Assembly (NCBI RefSeq): GCF_009755355.1
Contig: NZ_WQLB01000021.1
Coordinates: 1-64,000, forward strand
Length of the DNA: 64,000 bases
Reading direction: 5' to 3'
Origin: Deinococcus arboris
GTDB taxonomy: Bacteria; Deinococcota; Deinococci; Deinococcales; Deinococcaceae
Shown: positions 48,766 through 58,401 of the stretch, one piece after another
How positions within the stretch are numbered: position 1 is the stretch's first letter
Layout: each line of letters starts with the position of its first letter
Notes under the pieces: generated by a model
What the model saw: only the letters and a program-made list of their open reading frames with translations
What the model was told of the DNA's origin: nothing
The model's database searches: none
Translations under genes and position numbers: made by a program

Positions 48766-49383
48766 ATGCGCCGCCTCTTGCTGCTGAGTGCCGCCCTGCT
48801 GTCTGCGCCCCCAGCAGCCGCGCAGGGAGCGGCCGTCAGCACTGGTCCTACCTGCACAGCCCTCTGGGACGGCCTTGACCCGGCCACTCTGCGGCCCGCC
48901 CGGGTGACGGCCCGCCGCCCCCTCCTGACCTTAGCCAGCGGCGAGCTGCACCCCACAGGCGTCATGACGGGTGACCTGGTGCTGCAAGCCGCCAGCGTGG
49001 GTGGGCGGCGCTGCACCTATGTACCCGGCGACGCCTCTCGCACGGGCCTGCTGCGCGACCAGGAGACGCAGCCTCTGACGGTCAGCACCCTGACCCCCGG
49101 CACCTGGGAGCGGGACGCCAACGCGGGCCTGACCCTGACCCGCCAGGCCAACCAGTTGAGGCTGACCGGCATGGCCCTGTTCCCCACGGCGGGCGGCAGT
49201 GTGAACGCGGGCCATCTGAACGGCCCTCTGCGCCGCGCCGGAACGGCCGCCCCCTGGCTGTATGCCGATGGCGACTGCACCGCCGCCCTGTGGCCGGTGG
49301 GCACCTGGCTGCTGGTGCTGGACAGTGGCACCTGTGGCGGCCTGAACGTGAGTTTCAGTGGGCTGTACCGCCGGGTGCGGTAG
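48766..49383 (+). CDS. Exported hypothetical protein
   Basis: A 205-residue protein with signal peptide MRRLLLLSAALLSAPPAAAQ and then a strand-rich domain with four Cys residues (GPTCTALWDG; GRRCTYVPGD; GDCTAALW; SGTCGGLNVSF), suggesting disulfides and an extracytoplasmic location. I do not recognise the family. TACCCT at 48754-48759 lies 6 nt before the ATG. The gene follows the kinase pair by 54 bp. Confidence 0.65.
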   Translation: MRRLLLLSAALLSAPPAAAQGAAVSTGPTCTALWDGLDPATLRPARVTARRPLLTLASGELHPTGVMTGDLVLQAASVGGRRCTYVPGDASRTGLLRDQETQPLTVSTLTPGTWERDANAGLTLTRQANQLRLTGMALFPTAGGSVNAGHLNGPLRRAGTAAPWLYADGDCTAALWPVGTWLLVLDSGTCGGLNVSFSGLYRRVR

Positions 49384-49914
49384 AGGGATGACGTACCCAG
49401 GTCTACACCTTCCCTCTGGAGGCAGGTTCAGGAGCTGCATGTGTGTATGTCCTCTGGGTGGACCTCTCTGTCCCAATCCCATCAAGGAGCCGGAACCATT
49501 TCTGGCGACCTAGGGCGTGTCCTTTCCTGAGGAAGTCCTCTTTCTCCCTTTTGCGATTCAGGGCTGCATTTGCAATGCCGGGCGGTATGGCCACAGCGAG
49601 AAGCGTTTTTAGAATTTCCTTTGAGCAGGAGGCTATTCACTTTTAGAACACGCCAGCAGGTCCGCTACGCCAGGCGGAGAACTGGTGGCTAGAAGCTGGG
49701 CCAGCGAAGCCGCCCGTCCTCTCTTTGCACAGCTCGTTCTCGGGCAGTGGCCCACCCGCCTCCGTGCCTTCTGGCCAATGCGGCGAGTGGCTTTACGCCG
49801 CGCCTGAGCGGTCCAGCGCATGAGGCCGTGGAAACCGTTTGACAGGAAGTCAGCGTTAGCGACGACAGGAAATCCTCAGCAGGAGCTTGAGAACCAGCGG
49901 CACGCAGACCAGCG
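49384..49914. other. Gene-free interval with a probable transposase fossil
   Basis: No intact gene. On the minus strand 49840-49633 reads VVANADFLSNGFHGLMRWTA, then ARRKATRRIGQKARRRVG, an Arg-rich tail that resembles the C-terminus of a DDE transposase, but it is cut off by in-frame stops upstream. The rest shows no codon bias. It lies directly downstream of the large regulator gene. Confidence 0.35.
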
Positions 49915-52900
49915 TTATCCAGCCACTGCCGTCAGCTCGGGGGGAATCTCGCCCAGGGCGGCGTGAAAGAGAGTCTGGGCACGTCGCAGGGCCCCCGCAC
50001 GGGTTTCCGGCTCGCCCAGGCGCTCGTGGGCGTCTAGCAGGGCGCGGGTGGCCGCCACATCCAGCGGGTCGTGGGCCAGCAGGCGGCGCAGGTGCGGCAG
50101 CCCGCCCTGGGGGTCGTGGTAGGTCAGGCGCAGGGTGACCTCGCGCCAGCGGGCGTGCAGGGCGTCGCGCAGTTCGCCTGCCGCTGGCAGGTCGAGGTCG
50201 CCCAGAAACGGCCCCGCGTACGCCGCCGCCGCCTGGGCGTCCTGCCCCGCGTGCAGCGCCGCCAGAAAGTCGTCAAGGTCGGCCTGCACCCCAGCCAGCG
50301 CGTACCCGTACGCGGTGCGGGTCAGGGTGGCGGCGCCGCCCAGCGCCTCGCGCAGCCGGGTCAGGGTCTTGCGGAAACTGGCTTCGGCGCTGGCCTCGTC
50401 GGCGTCGGGCCACAGGGCCAGGGTCAGGCGCTCGCGGGTCAGGGCGGCCGGGTGACCCTCGCCGTAGTGGGCGCACACCAGCAGGCCCAGCAGTTCCTTG
50501 ACCTTTCTGGCCCGCCAGGGCCGGACGCCGCCGGGCTGCTCCACCGCCACCGTGCCCAGCAGCCTCAGGCGGGTCTGGGCCGCCGGCACTGCGGCCGCCG
50601 GCCGCGCGTCCAGGGCCGCAGCAGCCTGCGGAAAACAGCCGCGCACGAACATCAGGTGGCCCTGCCCATCTACCGCCTGCACCCCCGCCAGGCCCGTCTG
50701 CCACGCGGCGGCGCCGTCCTCGTCCTGCCGCACTTGCCAGACGGCGCGGGTCAGGTGCCATTCGGCCAGCACGCTGCGGTGCTGGGCCGCCTGCGCGTGG
50801 GCCAGGGCCACCGTCAGTTCAGTGCCGGCCTGGCCAGGGTCGCCCCGCACCAGCTGGGCCTGCGCGCGAATCAGGGCGGCGCGCGCCTGCAAGCCAGCGC
50901 CGTCATCGGGGCGCAGGCGGGCCACCTCGCCCAGCGCCGCCGCCGGGTCCCCCAGCAGCAGGTGAACCCGCGCGCGGGAATTCGGGTGGTCAGGGTAAAA
51001 GTCGTGGTCGGGCAGGGCCAGTTGCGCCCGCGCCTCATCCAGGCGGCCGGCCAGGGCCAGGGCCTCGGCAAAGTCGCTGGGGTTGGCGGCCCCCACGCTG
51101 GGCCAGATCTCGCAGGAGCGCTGCATCAGGGTCAGGGCCTCGCCAGGGTCGCCGCGCCACAGGCGGCAAATCCCCAGGTTCCACAGCAGGGCGGCCTCCA
51201 CCCGCGCGTTGCCACTGGCCACCGCGCGGTGGTACTGACGCCAGGTGCCGGCCTCGGCGCTGGGGTAGTCCCCCTGCATCAGCTGCAAATAAGCCACATT
51301 GCCCTCTACGACCATCAGGCTGGCGACGTGGCCTTGGCGCACGATCAGGTCATGGGCGGCGCGCAGGTGCGTTTCGGCCTCAGCCCACAGGGACATGTGA
51401 ATAGCGCTGGACCCGGCCGACATCAAGGCCCGCCAGTGGCGCCCGGCGCTCACCCCGTCCGCCGGAGGCTGCCCGGCAATCAGGGCTGCCGCCTCGCGCG
51501 ACAGGTGCAGGCACAGGTGGTAATCACCGCGCCGCTGGTGCAGCCGCGCCAGGATGTCCAGCAGGTGCATGCGCCGCAGCGGGTCGAGGCTGCCGGCCAG
51601 GGCCGATGTCAGTCCGGCCTCGGCCTCGTCCAGGTGACCCTGGTGAAGCAGGGTGCGGTACAGCACGTCTTCCAGCATCAGGTGCGGGGCGGGGGCCAGT
51701 TCCCCGGCGCGGGCCAGGCCCAGCCGCGCCGCCGCCAGGGCCTGCGGCAACTGTCCGCGCTCTGCCAGCGCCTGGGCCCGGAAGGCCAGCTGGGTCAGGG
51801 GCAGCGTGGCCGGGTCCTGGGCTGTTTCGGTCAGCACCTCGTTCCAGTGGCCCAGGGCGTCCAGGGCGGCGACCAGCGCCGCCTGCGCGGCGGCGTGGGC
51901 TGGGGCCATCTCCAGCAGCGCGCGGGCCTCGCGGATCACCTCGTGCGGGGCGGCGCGCTGCTGGGCCAGGGCCAGGGCCTGTTCGGTCAGGGCGCGCGCC
52001 TCTGGCAGGGCCGCCAACCGGGCGTGTCGGGCACGGGCCAGCACGTCCAGGTCGGCCTGCGCGGCGCGGGCGTGCAGGGTTTCCAGAACGCCCCAGTCCA
52101 GTTCGGCGCGGACCAGCGGCGGATACAGCGGATGGGCGCAGGTGTACTCGGCCGGCTGACCTGCGCCGTGCAGCCGCACCAGGTCGCGGTGCAGCAGCCA
52201 GTCGCGCGCCTGAGCGAAGGCCTCGTGGCCCAGACCCGCCACGGCGCGCCACGCCGGCTCTGGGGTGGGGACGTCCAGCACCGCCAGGGCACTCAGGGCG
52301 GCCCAGGGCGTGCGGGCCGCCTGGACTGGGCGCAGCCGCTCGCGCAGCACGGCCCCCAGCGAGCCTGGCAGCGACCCGGCGGGCGGCGGACAGAACTGCC
52401 AGTGGTGTTCGTGGCGGCTCAGGGCGCCGCGTTCGCGCAGCACCCGCAGCAGTTCGGCGCTGCGCAGAGGGTGACATTCAGCGTGGTCACGCAGCCACTC
52501 CAGCAGCCCCGGCGGCGGGTCCCCTCCCAGCGCGGCGCGCAGCAGCACCTCCAGGCTCCCGTCTGCCAGGGGCGCGAGGGTCAGCGCCGTGACCTCTGAC
52601 CCGCTGGCGGCGCGGGCCAGCTGGGCGCTGCGGCCCAGTTCCTCGGCACTGCGCGCGGCGTCCGGATACTCGGCCAGCGGGCGGGTGGTCAGCAGCAGCA
52701 GGGCGGGGCGCTCGTCCAGCAGCAGCCGCGTCCAGAGGGTGTTGAGAAAGGCGCGGGCCCCTTGCGGCTGGTCGTGCAGGTCTTCGGCAATCAGCAGCAG
52801 CGGGCGCGCGCGGCCCACGGCCCCGGCCACCGCGCGGGCCAGGGTGGCCGCCGGATCACTGGGACCGGCCGGCGGCGGCACCGTGGCCGGCCAGTCGCGG

Positions 52901-53232
52901 TTGAGATGGGGGCGGGCCGCCGCCAGAAACGCCGGGTCCCGCGACGACAGCAGTTCGGGCAGGGCCAGCAGCAAGGTGCCGATCAGGCCGCCCGGTGCCG
53001 CCAGGGCGACCGCCGCCTGCGGGTCCCGCGCGGCGTGGTCAGAAAGCGCGCGGGCCAGGTGGCTTTTGCCCAGGCCCGCCGCGCCTTCCAGCAGCACCAG
53101 TTCAGGCCGCCCACCGGCCTGGACAGCGGCCCAGAGGCCCTGCAACTGGGCCTGAATCTCAGGATGAATCGGCTCGGACACGGTGGGGGCGGCCTCCTGG
53201 GCCTCAGTGTGCCGCAGGTCAGCAGCCTCCAC
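49915..53232 (-). CDS. SARP-like regulator: N-terminal AAA ATPase, TPR, C-terminal winged helix and BTAD
   Basis: A 1105-residue protein. Residues 20-330 form an AAA/STAND-type ATPase with LLEGAAGLGKSHLARAL (Walker A, 50-57) and LLLIAEDLHDQP (Walker B). A long middle region of Ala/Leu-rich helical repeats follows (about 400-860; ARLGLARAGELAPAPHLML and similar), probably TPRs. The C-terminal about 250 residues have RARKVKELLGLLVCAHYGEG and RKTLTRLREALG, a winged helix, then a BTAD helical domain (PLDVAATRALLDAHERLGE). In classical SARP regulators the DNA-binding domain is N-terminal; here the order is reversed. The GTG at 53232 is the only good start. Divergent from murE, 41 bp apart. Confidence 0.75.
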   Translation of the reverse strand: MEAADLRHTEAQEAAPTVSEPIHPEIQAQLQGLWAAVQAGGRPELVLLEGAAGLGKSHLARALSDHAARDPQAAVALAAPGGLIGTLLLALPELLSSRDPAFLAAARPHLNRDWPATVPPPAGPSDPAATLARAVAGAVGRARPLLLIAEDLHDQPQGARAFLNTLWTRLLLDERPALLLLTTRPLAEYPDAARSAEELGRSAQLARAASGSEVTALTLAPLADGSLEVLLRAALGGDPPPGLLEWLRDHAECHPLRSAELLRVLRERGALSRHEHHWQFCPPPAGSLPGSLGAVLRERLRPVQAARTPWAALSALAVLDVPTPEPAWRAVAGLGHEAFAQARDWLLHRDLVRLHGAGQPAEYTCAHPLYPPLVRAELDWGVLETLHARAAQADLDVLARARHARLAALPEARALTEQALALAQQRAAPHEVIREARALLEMAPAHAAAQAALVAALDALGHWNEVLTETAQDPATLPLTQLAFRAQALAERGQLPQALAAARLGLARAGELAPAPHLMLEDVLYRTLLHQGHLDEAEAGLTSALAGSLDPLRRMHLLDILARLHQRRGDYHLCLHLSREAAALIAGQPPADGVSAGRHWRALMSAGSSAIHMSLWAEAETHLRAAHDLIVRQGHVASLMVVEGNVAYLQLMQGDYPSAEAGTWRQYHRAVASGNARVEAALLWNLGICRLWRGDPGEALTLMQRSCEIWPSVGAANPSDFAEALALAGRLDEARAQLALPDHDFYPDHPNSRARVHLLLGDPAAALGEVARLRPDDGAGLQARAALIRAQAQLVRGDPGQAGTELTVALAHAQAAQHRSVLAEWHLTRAVWQVRQDEDGAAAWQTGLAGVQAVDGQGHLMFVRGCFPQAAAALDARPAAAVPAAQTRLRLLGTVAVEQPGGVRPWRARKVKELLGLLVCAHYGEGHPAALTRERLTLALWPDADEASAEASFRKTLTRLREALGGAATLTRTAYGYALAGVQADLDDFLAALHAGQDAQAAAAYAGPFLGDLDLPAAGELRDALHARWREVTLRLTYHDPQGGLPHLRRLLAHDPLDVAATRALLDAHERLGEPETRAGALRRAQTLFHAALGEIPPELTAVAG

Positions 53233-53273
53233 AAGCCGCCGCCGGGTGGCCGACTTCTGGCATGATGCGCCCC

Positions 53274-54731
53274 ATGCGCCTTGCCGAGCTGGCCGCCGCC
53301 CTGCATGTTCCTGCCCCCACCGCTGATCCAGAGGTGCGGAGCGTCACCCACCAGGCCGACTGGGTGCAGCCGGGCTCGGCCTTTGTGGCCATTCGCGGCG
53401 CGCGCTTTGACGGCCACCAGTTTCTGGCGCAGGCGGCGGCGGCCGGAGCCGTGGCCGTGATTGGCGAAGGCCTGCCGAGCGGCGTGACCTCGCCGCTGCC
53501 TTATCTAGTGGTCCCGAATGCCCGCGCCGCTCTGGCCGACGCGGCGGCGGCCCTGGCCGGGCACCCCAGCGGGCAGCTGCGGGTGGTCGGCGTCACCGGC
53601 ACCGACGGCAAGACCACCACCAGTTGGCTGACCCGCCACCTGCTGCGGGCGGCCGGCCTCAAGACCGGGCTGCTCAGTACGGCGGGCTACGAGTTGCCTG
53701 ACGGGGTGCTGCGGCACTTCCCGGCGCACTTCACCACCCCAGAAGCGCCGCAGGTGCAGGCCACCCTGACCGAGCTGGTGGGCGCCGGCGCCGACGCCGC
53801 CGTGCTGGAAGCCAGCAGCCACGCTCTGGCGCTGGAGCGGGTACGCGGCGTGCAGTGGAGCGCGGCCATCTGGACGCACCTGAGCAGCGAGCACCTGGAT
53901 TTTCACGGCACCCTGGACAACTACTTTGCCGACAAACGCAAGCTGATTGAGCGCACGCCCTTCGCCGTGCTGAACGTAGACGATCCCTGGACCGCCCAGC
54001 TGCGCGGCGTGGCCCCCGCCGAGACCACCTACTCGGCCGAGGGCCAGCACGCCGACTGGCGCGCGGGAGGCCTTGAGGAGCGCTCTACAGGCCTGCACTT
54101 TCACGTGGTGTCGCCACTGGGCGAGTTTGACGCGCAGCTGCCCATGATCGGCCGCTTTAACGTGGCTAATGCTCTGGCGGCCATGGCGGCGGCGGCGCAC
54201 CTGGGGGCCACGGCCGAGGACTTGCAGGCCGGGCTGGCCTCCTTCGCTGGGGTGCCGGGCCGCATGGAACTCGTGCCGGACAGTCGGGGGCGCCGGGTCA
54301 TCGTGGACTTTGCCCACACGCCACCCAGCCTGGACAAAGCCCTGAGCACCCTGCGCGCGACCACACCGGGGCGGCTGCTGGTGGTGATCGGCTCGGCGGG
54401 GGGGCCGCGCGACCCCGGCAAACGCGCGCCGCTGGGCGAGGTGGCCACCCGCCTGGCCGACCACGCGATCTTTACGGAAGAGGACTGCCGCGATACCCCG
54501 CTGGACGACATCCTGACCGAAATGGAGCGCGGCGCCCGCGAAGCCGGCCGGCACAATTTCGAGCGCGTGCCGGACCGCCGGGACGCCATTCGCCGCGCCG
54601 TCGCCCTGGCCCAGCCCGGCGATACGGTCCTGCTGGCGGGCAAGGGGCCAGAAGACACCCTGGAACGGGCCCACGAGACCCTGCCGTGGGACGAAACCGG
54701 CGAGGCGCGGGCGGCGCTGGCACAGGAGTAG
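53274..54731 (+). CDS. murE: UDP-N-acetylmuramyl-tripeptide synthetase (MurE)
   Basis: A 485-residue Mur ligase that adds the third amino acid of the peptidoglycan stem peptide. ATP site GVTGTDGKTTTSWLTRH; second signature LEASSHALALERV; HLSSEHLDFHGTLDNYFADK with the carbamylated lysine; FNVANALAAMAAAAHLG; IVDFAHTPPSLDKAL. In the C-terminal domain the DNPR motif that recognises diaminopimelate in E. coli is replaced by EEDCRDTPLDDI. Deinococcus peptidoglycan uses L-ornithine, which fits. The ATG at 53274 follows a CATGAT box by 7 nt; in-frame ATGs at 53262 and 53265 are alternatives. Confidence 0.9.
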   Translation: MRLAELAAALHVPAPTADPEVRSVTHQADWVQPGSAFVAIRGARFDGHQFLAQAAAAGAVAVIGEGLPSGVTSPLPYLVVPNARAALADAAAALAGHPSGQLRVVGVTGTDGKTTTSWLTRHLLRAAGLKTGLLSTAGYELPDGVLRHFPAHFTTPEAPQVQATLTELVGAGADAAVLEASSHALALERVRGVQWSAAIWTHLSSEHLDFHGTLDNYFADKRKLIERTPFAVLNVDDPWTAQLRGVAPAETTYSAEGQHADWRAGGLEERSTGLHFHVVSPLGEFDAQLPMIGRFNVANALAAMAAAAHLGATAEDLQAGLASFAGVPGRMELVPDSRGRRVIVDFAHTPPSLDKALSTLRATTPGRLLVVIGSAGGPRDPGKRAPLGEVATRLADHAIFTEEDCRDTPLDDILTEMERGAREAGRHNFERVPDRRDAIRRAVALAQPGDTVLLAGKGPEDTLERAHETLPWDETGEARAALAQE

Positions 54732-54742
54732 GCCTCCGGCGA

Positions 54743-56098
54743 CTACCCCCCAAGCCCATCCAGCTCGTTCAGCAGATCGTGGAGGGCGAACTGAAGCATG
54801 CCCTCCATCTCCCACCGCGCTTCCAGGGCGGGCAGAATCCGTTCGGCATACAGCCGCGCCGCGTGCAGAGCCGCCAGTGGCCGCGACAGCGCGTAGGCCC
54901 GCCGCAGGGTGGCTTCATCTGCCAGATCTGACCAAGCCGCCAGGTAGGCGCTAACGATCTGTGCCTGAGCGTACGGCTCTTGAGGCAGCCACTCGGAGAG
55001 GTTGGTCAGAAACAGGCGCAGGCTGAAAAACGGGTGCGTGATTGTGGCGTCTGAAACATCGAAGAACACAGGATTCTCCCCGCGCATAGCCACGTTGGTG
55101 GGCCAGAAATCGCCGTGTTCCAGGGTGTCGGGAAGGCCGCACGCGGCGAGTTCCGCACACAGCGCCTGTAAGCGGGGGCCTGCTGCCCGCAGCCGTTCCA
55201 GGTGCGCCGGCTCCAGCGGCACCGCGAGGTCCTGAATGGCGCCCAGCAGGGTGTCGAAAGGTTCAGCCAGCCCCGCCGTCGGGTAAAGCGGCAATTCCGG
55301 CAGATCATGAATCAGCGCCCGTTGAAGTTCACCGTAGCGCCGGGCTGCGCGCCTGAACAGCCTCAGATCGGCAGTCTCGCTGAGTGGCTGGGCGCAGAGG
55401 TCGCGCATCAGAACGCCGCCGCGCGCCGGGTCCTGGGCCACCACCTCGGGCACCTCACCGGGAAAGCGCTCCGCCAGCCAGGCCAGTAACGCCCCCTCAC
55501 CGGCCAGTGGGGCGGGCGCCGCCTTGTAGTACAGCGTGCCCTGGGTTGTGGGCAGACGCAGCAGCGTTGAGCGTTCCCAGTTGCGCAGTTGTTCGGCCTT
55601 ACCCAGCGGCTCGGCGCCCAGGTGCCGAGCCTGAGCGGTCATCCAGGCCTCTACCCCGGCAAACCAGCCAGGCCGGGCCCAGGGCCGGCGACCCAGCGGC
55701 CGCCCGTCGCGCTCCTCGGCAAACCAGGCGTGCATGGCTTGCCTCTGGTCTGGGTGGGTGAGTGGCACGTCTGGAAGGTCCGCCTCCGTTACCCAGCGGC
55801 CCCCTGGCGGGCCCTCGTCAGCAGCACTCAGGTTCTCCAGTTCGTAGAGGGTGTTCACGCAGATAGCTTCCGGCGACCAGTCATCGCCCAGGCAGCACAG
55901 GGTCGCCACCCGCAGGCCAAACAGACGCTGCGCGGCCGAGTTGATATGGTCCACGACGCCAAAGTGGCTCTCCGTGGGAGTGAACTGCGGCCAGGCCCAG
56001 GCGTCGCCGGTGGGCAGCATCAGTAGGGCGGGCTGGGTGGGGTGAGGCACCAAGAGGTGGTGGAGGCGGTGAATGGTCTGATGGGTGGATTCGCTCAT
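54743..56098 (-). CDS. NUDIX-like domain fused to aminoglycoside phosphotransferase/choline kinase-like domain
   Basis: A 451-residue protein. Residues 1-125 resemble a NUDIX fold (VPHPTQPALLMLPTGDAWAW; LFGLRVATLCCLGDDWSPEA) but no intact NUDIX box (GX5EX7REUXEEXGU) is seen. Residues 150-450 are a protein-kinase-like APH domain: LEHGDFWPTNVAMRG matches HGDxxxxN and VFFDVSDATITHPFFSL holds the Mg-binding Asp. It may phosphorylate a small molecule. The ATG at 56098 starts after AGGGAG; an extended frame to 56191 is rejected. Convergent with murE. Confidence 0.75.
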   Translation of the reverse strand: MSESTHQTIHRLHHLLVPHPTQPALLMLPTGDAWAWPQFTPTESHFGVVDHINSAAQRLFGLRVATLCCLGDDWSPEAICVNTLYELENLSAADEGPPGGRWVTEADLPDVPLTHPDQRQAMHAWFAEERDGRPLGRRPWARPGWFAGVEAWMTAQARHLGAEPLGKAEQLRNWERSTLLRLPTTQGTLYYKAAPAPLAGEGALLAWLAERFPGEVPEVVAQDPARGGVLMRDLCAQPLSETADLRLFRRAARRYGELQRALIHDLPELPLYPTAGLAEPFDTLLGAIQDLAVPLEPAHLERLRAAGPRLQALCAELAACGLPDTLEHGDFWPTNVAMRGENPVFFDVSDATITHPFFSLRLFLTNLSEWLPQEPYAQAQIVSAYLAAWSDLADEATLRRAYALSRPLAALHAARLYAERILPALEARWEMEGMLQFALHDLLNELDGLGG

Positions 56099-56364
56099 GC
56101 CAGGCTCCCTGAAGGTAAGAAGAACAGCCCAGGGAAGACGCCGGCAGACACGCCGCCTGCCAGCATCGTCCCTCACGAACAGCGCGGCCACTCAGCCGCC
56201 GCAGTCTGCGGCGCTGTAGGGCGCAGGCGTGAGGGATTAGAGGCGTCTATGCATGGTGGTCTCTGGTTGAGGTGTCTGGCGAGCGTACTCACCCCCAGGG
56301 CTGCCGTCAAGCCTGCGACGAGCCTCCCCAACCCACCGCCCAGGCCTGTGGTATGACCTGAGCC

Positions 56365-58401
56365 ATGCGACCTCTCACCCTGACCCTGCTGCTGGGCAGC
56401 TTCAGCGCCGCGCTGGCCGCGCCGACCCCTTACAGCCTGCCCGTCAACTTGAGCGTCATCAAGAATCAGGAGGTGCTGCGGTCCGACCCCGAAGTGGGGA
56501 CCAGTGGCCTCAGCCCAGCTCAGCGCGCCGCCCTGAGCAAGAACGGGTTTGTGATCAGCCCCGGCACCTGGACGCACTTTGATGGGGTCTACGAGGCCAC
56601 CCGCTACCTCAACCAGCCGGTGTTGGCGACCACCGACTCCATGCTGCATGTGTACCACCTCGTCTTTGACAAGCTGCTGCGCGACCTGGAACGGGAAGCG
56701 CTGTCGCCTGCGCTGCGCCGCCTGACCACGCTGCTGGTGGCCGACGCCCGGCGGCAGCACGCCGCCCTGAAGGGCACGCCGCTGGAGGGCGACGCCCGCC
56801 GCGCCCTGGCGTACCTGGCGGTGGCCGCCAAACTGATTGACCCCGCCACCACGCCGCCGGCTGAGGTGGCCAGCCTGGTCACTGCCGAGCTGAAACTGAT
56901 TGACGCCCACGCCGGCCGCGCCACCTCGCCTATTTTTGCGACCACTGAACTGGAAGAGGATTACTCGCAGTACGTGCCCCGGGGCCACTACACCCGCAGC
57001 GACGCCCTGAAGCGTTATTTCCGCACGATGATGTGGCTGGGGCGCGTCAACCTGCGCGTGCAGAGTGCCGGCGAGACCCGCACCGCCGCCCTGCTGACCA
57101 ACCTGCTGACCAACAATGCCGAGGCCCAGAAGCTGTGGGCGCGCCTGTATGACCCCACCACACTGCTGATCGGCGCCAGTGACGACCTGAATTACCGCCA
57201 GTACGCCGCCGCCCTGAAAAGCGCTACAGGTGGGCAGGTGCGCCGCCTGGCCGACCCCGCCGTGCTGAAATCCTTCCAGGCTGCTCTGGCCAAACTGCCA
57301 CCGCCGCAGGTCAACAGCGTCTTCGTGGAAGCGAAACCCGGCGAGGGCCGCGAGGTGCGCGAGCGCCAGACGCTGGGCTTCCGGGTGATGGGCCAGCGCT
57401 TTACCCTGGACGGCGCGGCCTTTCAGCGCCTGATTTACCGCGAGGTGGGCACCCTTGAAAAGCCCCGCGAATTCCCACGGGGCCTGGACCTGCTGGCCGC
57501 CCTGGGCAGCGACGCCGCCCTGAACGAACTGCGCCGCACCGGCGAGGCCGGCTACGCCAACTACCTGCCCCAGATGGCGAAAGTGCGCGCCAGTTTTGCT
57601 GCGCTGAAGGAAAAGGACTGGACCGCCAACGTTTACAGCGGCTGGCTGTACGCCCTGCAGCCTCTGGCCAAGCCCGCCGCGCGGGACGCGCGCTACCCGG
57701 CCTTTATGCGCACGCCCGCCTGGACGCGCAAGGAACTGCTGACGGCCCTGGGCTCGTGGACCGAGCTGCGCCACGATACGATTCTGTACGCCAAGCAGAC
57801 GATGGCCGAGATGGGCGCAGGTGAGCAACCTGAGCCGCCGCGCGGCTACGTGGAACCCAACGCGGCCGTCTGGACACGCCTGCTGACCCTAGAAGCCCTG
57901 ACCCGCACTGTCCTGAAAACCCAGGGTGTCCTGTCCGAGCGCACCGCCAATAACCTGACCGAGCTGCGCTCCATGCTGACCTTTCTGAACGCGGCCACCG
58001 CCAAGCAACTGGCGGGCACCGCCCTGACCCGCGACGAATACGACCGCCTGAACTACTACGGCGGCTGGCTGGAACAGATGAAACTGGCCAGCGCCGACCC
58101 GCAAGACGGCAGCCAGGAAGCCAGCCAGTTTGACGAAAACGACATGGCGGCCGTCGTGGCCGATGTGGCAACCGCCGGCAACAGGGCGCTGGAAGAAGCC
58201 ACTGGCTACATTGACGAGCTGTACGCGGTGGTTCCCGACGGCCGGGGCGGCCTGCAGGTGGCGCGCGGCGGCGTCTACAGCCAGTACGAGTTCAAGGTGC
58301 CCGTCAGCAGCCGCCTGACCGACGAAGCCTGGCGCAAGCAGCTGCGCGCGGGCCAGGCGCCCCCTGCCCATCCGTGGCTGGACGGCATCCGGGTGAAGTG
58401 A
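56365..58401 (+). CDS. DUF3160 domain exported protein
   Basis: A 678-residue protein with signal peptide MRPLTLTLLLGSFSAALAAP. The mature part fits DUF3160: NGFVISPGTWTHFDGVYE, QPVLATTDSMLHVYHLVFDK, PIFATTELEEDYSQYVPRGH, WTRKELLTALGSWTELRHDT, GWLEQMKLASADP. It is mostly helical and acts outside the cytoplasm, but its activity is unknown. It heads a run of four genes: the CapA-like gene overlaps its stop, and two exported-protein genes follow. Confidence 0.82.
   Translation: MRPLTLTLLLGSFSAALAAPTPYSLPVNLSVIKNQEVLRSDPEVGTSGLSPAQRAALSKNGFVISPGTWTHFDGVYEATRYLNQPVLATTDSMLHVYHLVFDKLLRDLEREALSPALRRLTTLLVADARRQHAALKGTPLEGDARRALAYLAVAAKLIDPATTPPAEVASLVTAELKLIDAHAGRATSPIFATTELEEDYSQYVPRGHYTRSDALKRYFRTMMWLGRVNLRVQSAGETRTAALLTNLLTNNAEAQKLWARLYDPTTLLIGASDDLNYRQYAAALKSATGGQVRRLADPAVLKSFQAALAKLPPPQVNSVFVEAKPGEGREVRERQTLGFRVMGQRFTLDGAAFQRLIYREVGTLEKPREFPRGLDLLAALGSDAALNELRRTGEAGYANYLPQMAKVRASFAALKEKDWTANVYSGWLYALQPLAKPAARDARYPAFMRTPAWTRKELLTALGSWTELRHDTILYAKQTMAEMGAGEQPEPPRGYVEPNAAVWTRLLTLEALTRTVLKTQGVLSERTANNLTELRSMLTFLNAATAKQLAGTALTRDEYDRLNYYGGWLEQMKLASADPQDGSQEASQFDENDMAAVVADVATAGNRALEEATGYIDELYAVVPDGRGGLQVARGGVYSQYEFKVPVSSRLTDEAWRKQLRAGQAPPAHPWLDGIRVK

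Noticed and set aside
49633..49821. A 62-residue Arg-rich minus-strand frame as an intact small gene
   Set aside because: Its upstream continuation shows transposase-like residues cut by a stop, so a decayed IS is more likely. No promoter or ribosome-binding site is visible.
50071..52599. A large + strand frame of about 840 codons opposite the regulator gene
   Set aside because: It is a shadow: Gln/Arg/Gly-rich translation without domains, opposite a gene with clear Walker and BTAD motifs.
52995..53273. An N-terminal extension of MurE back to 52995
   Set aside because: It overlaps the divergent regulator gene, has no domain and does not match the family length.
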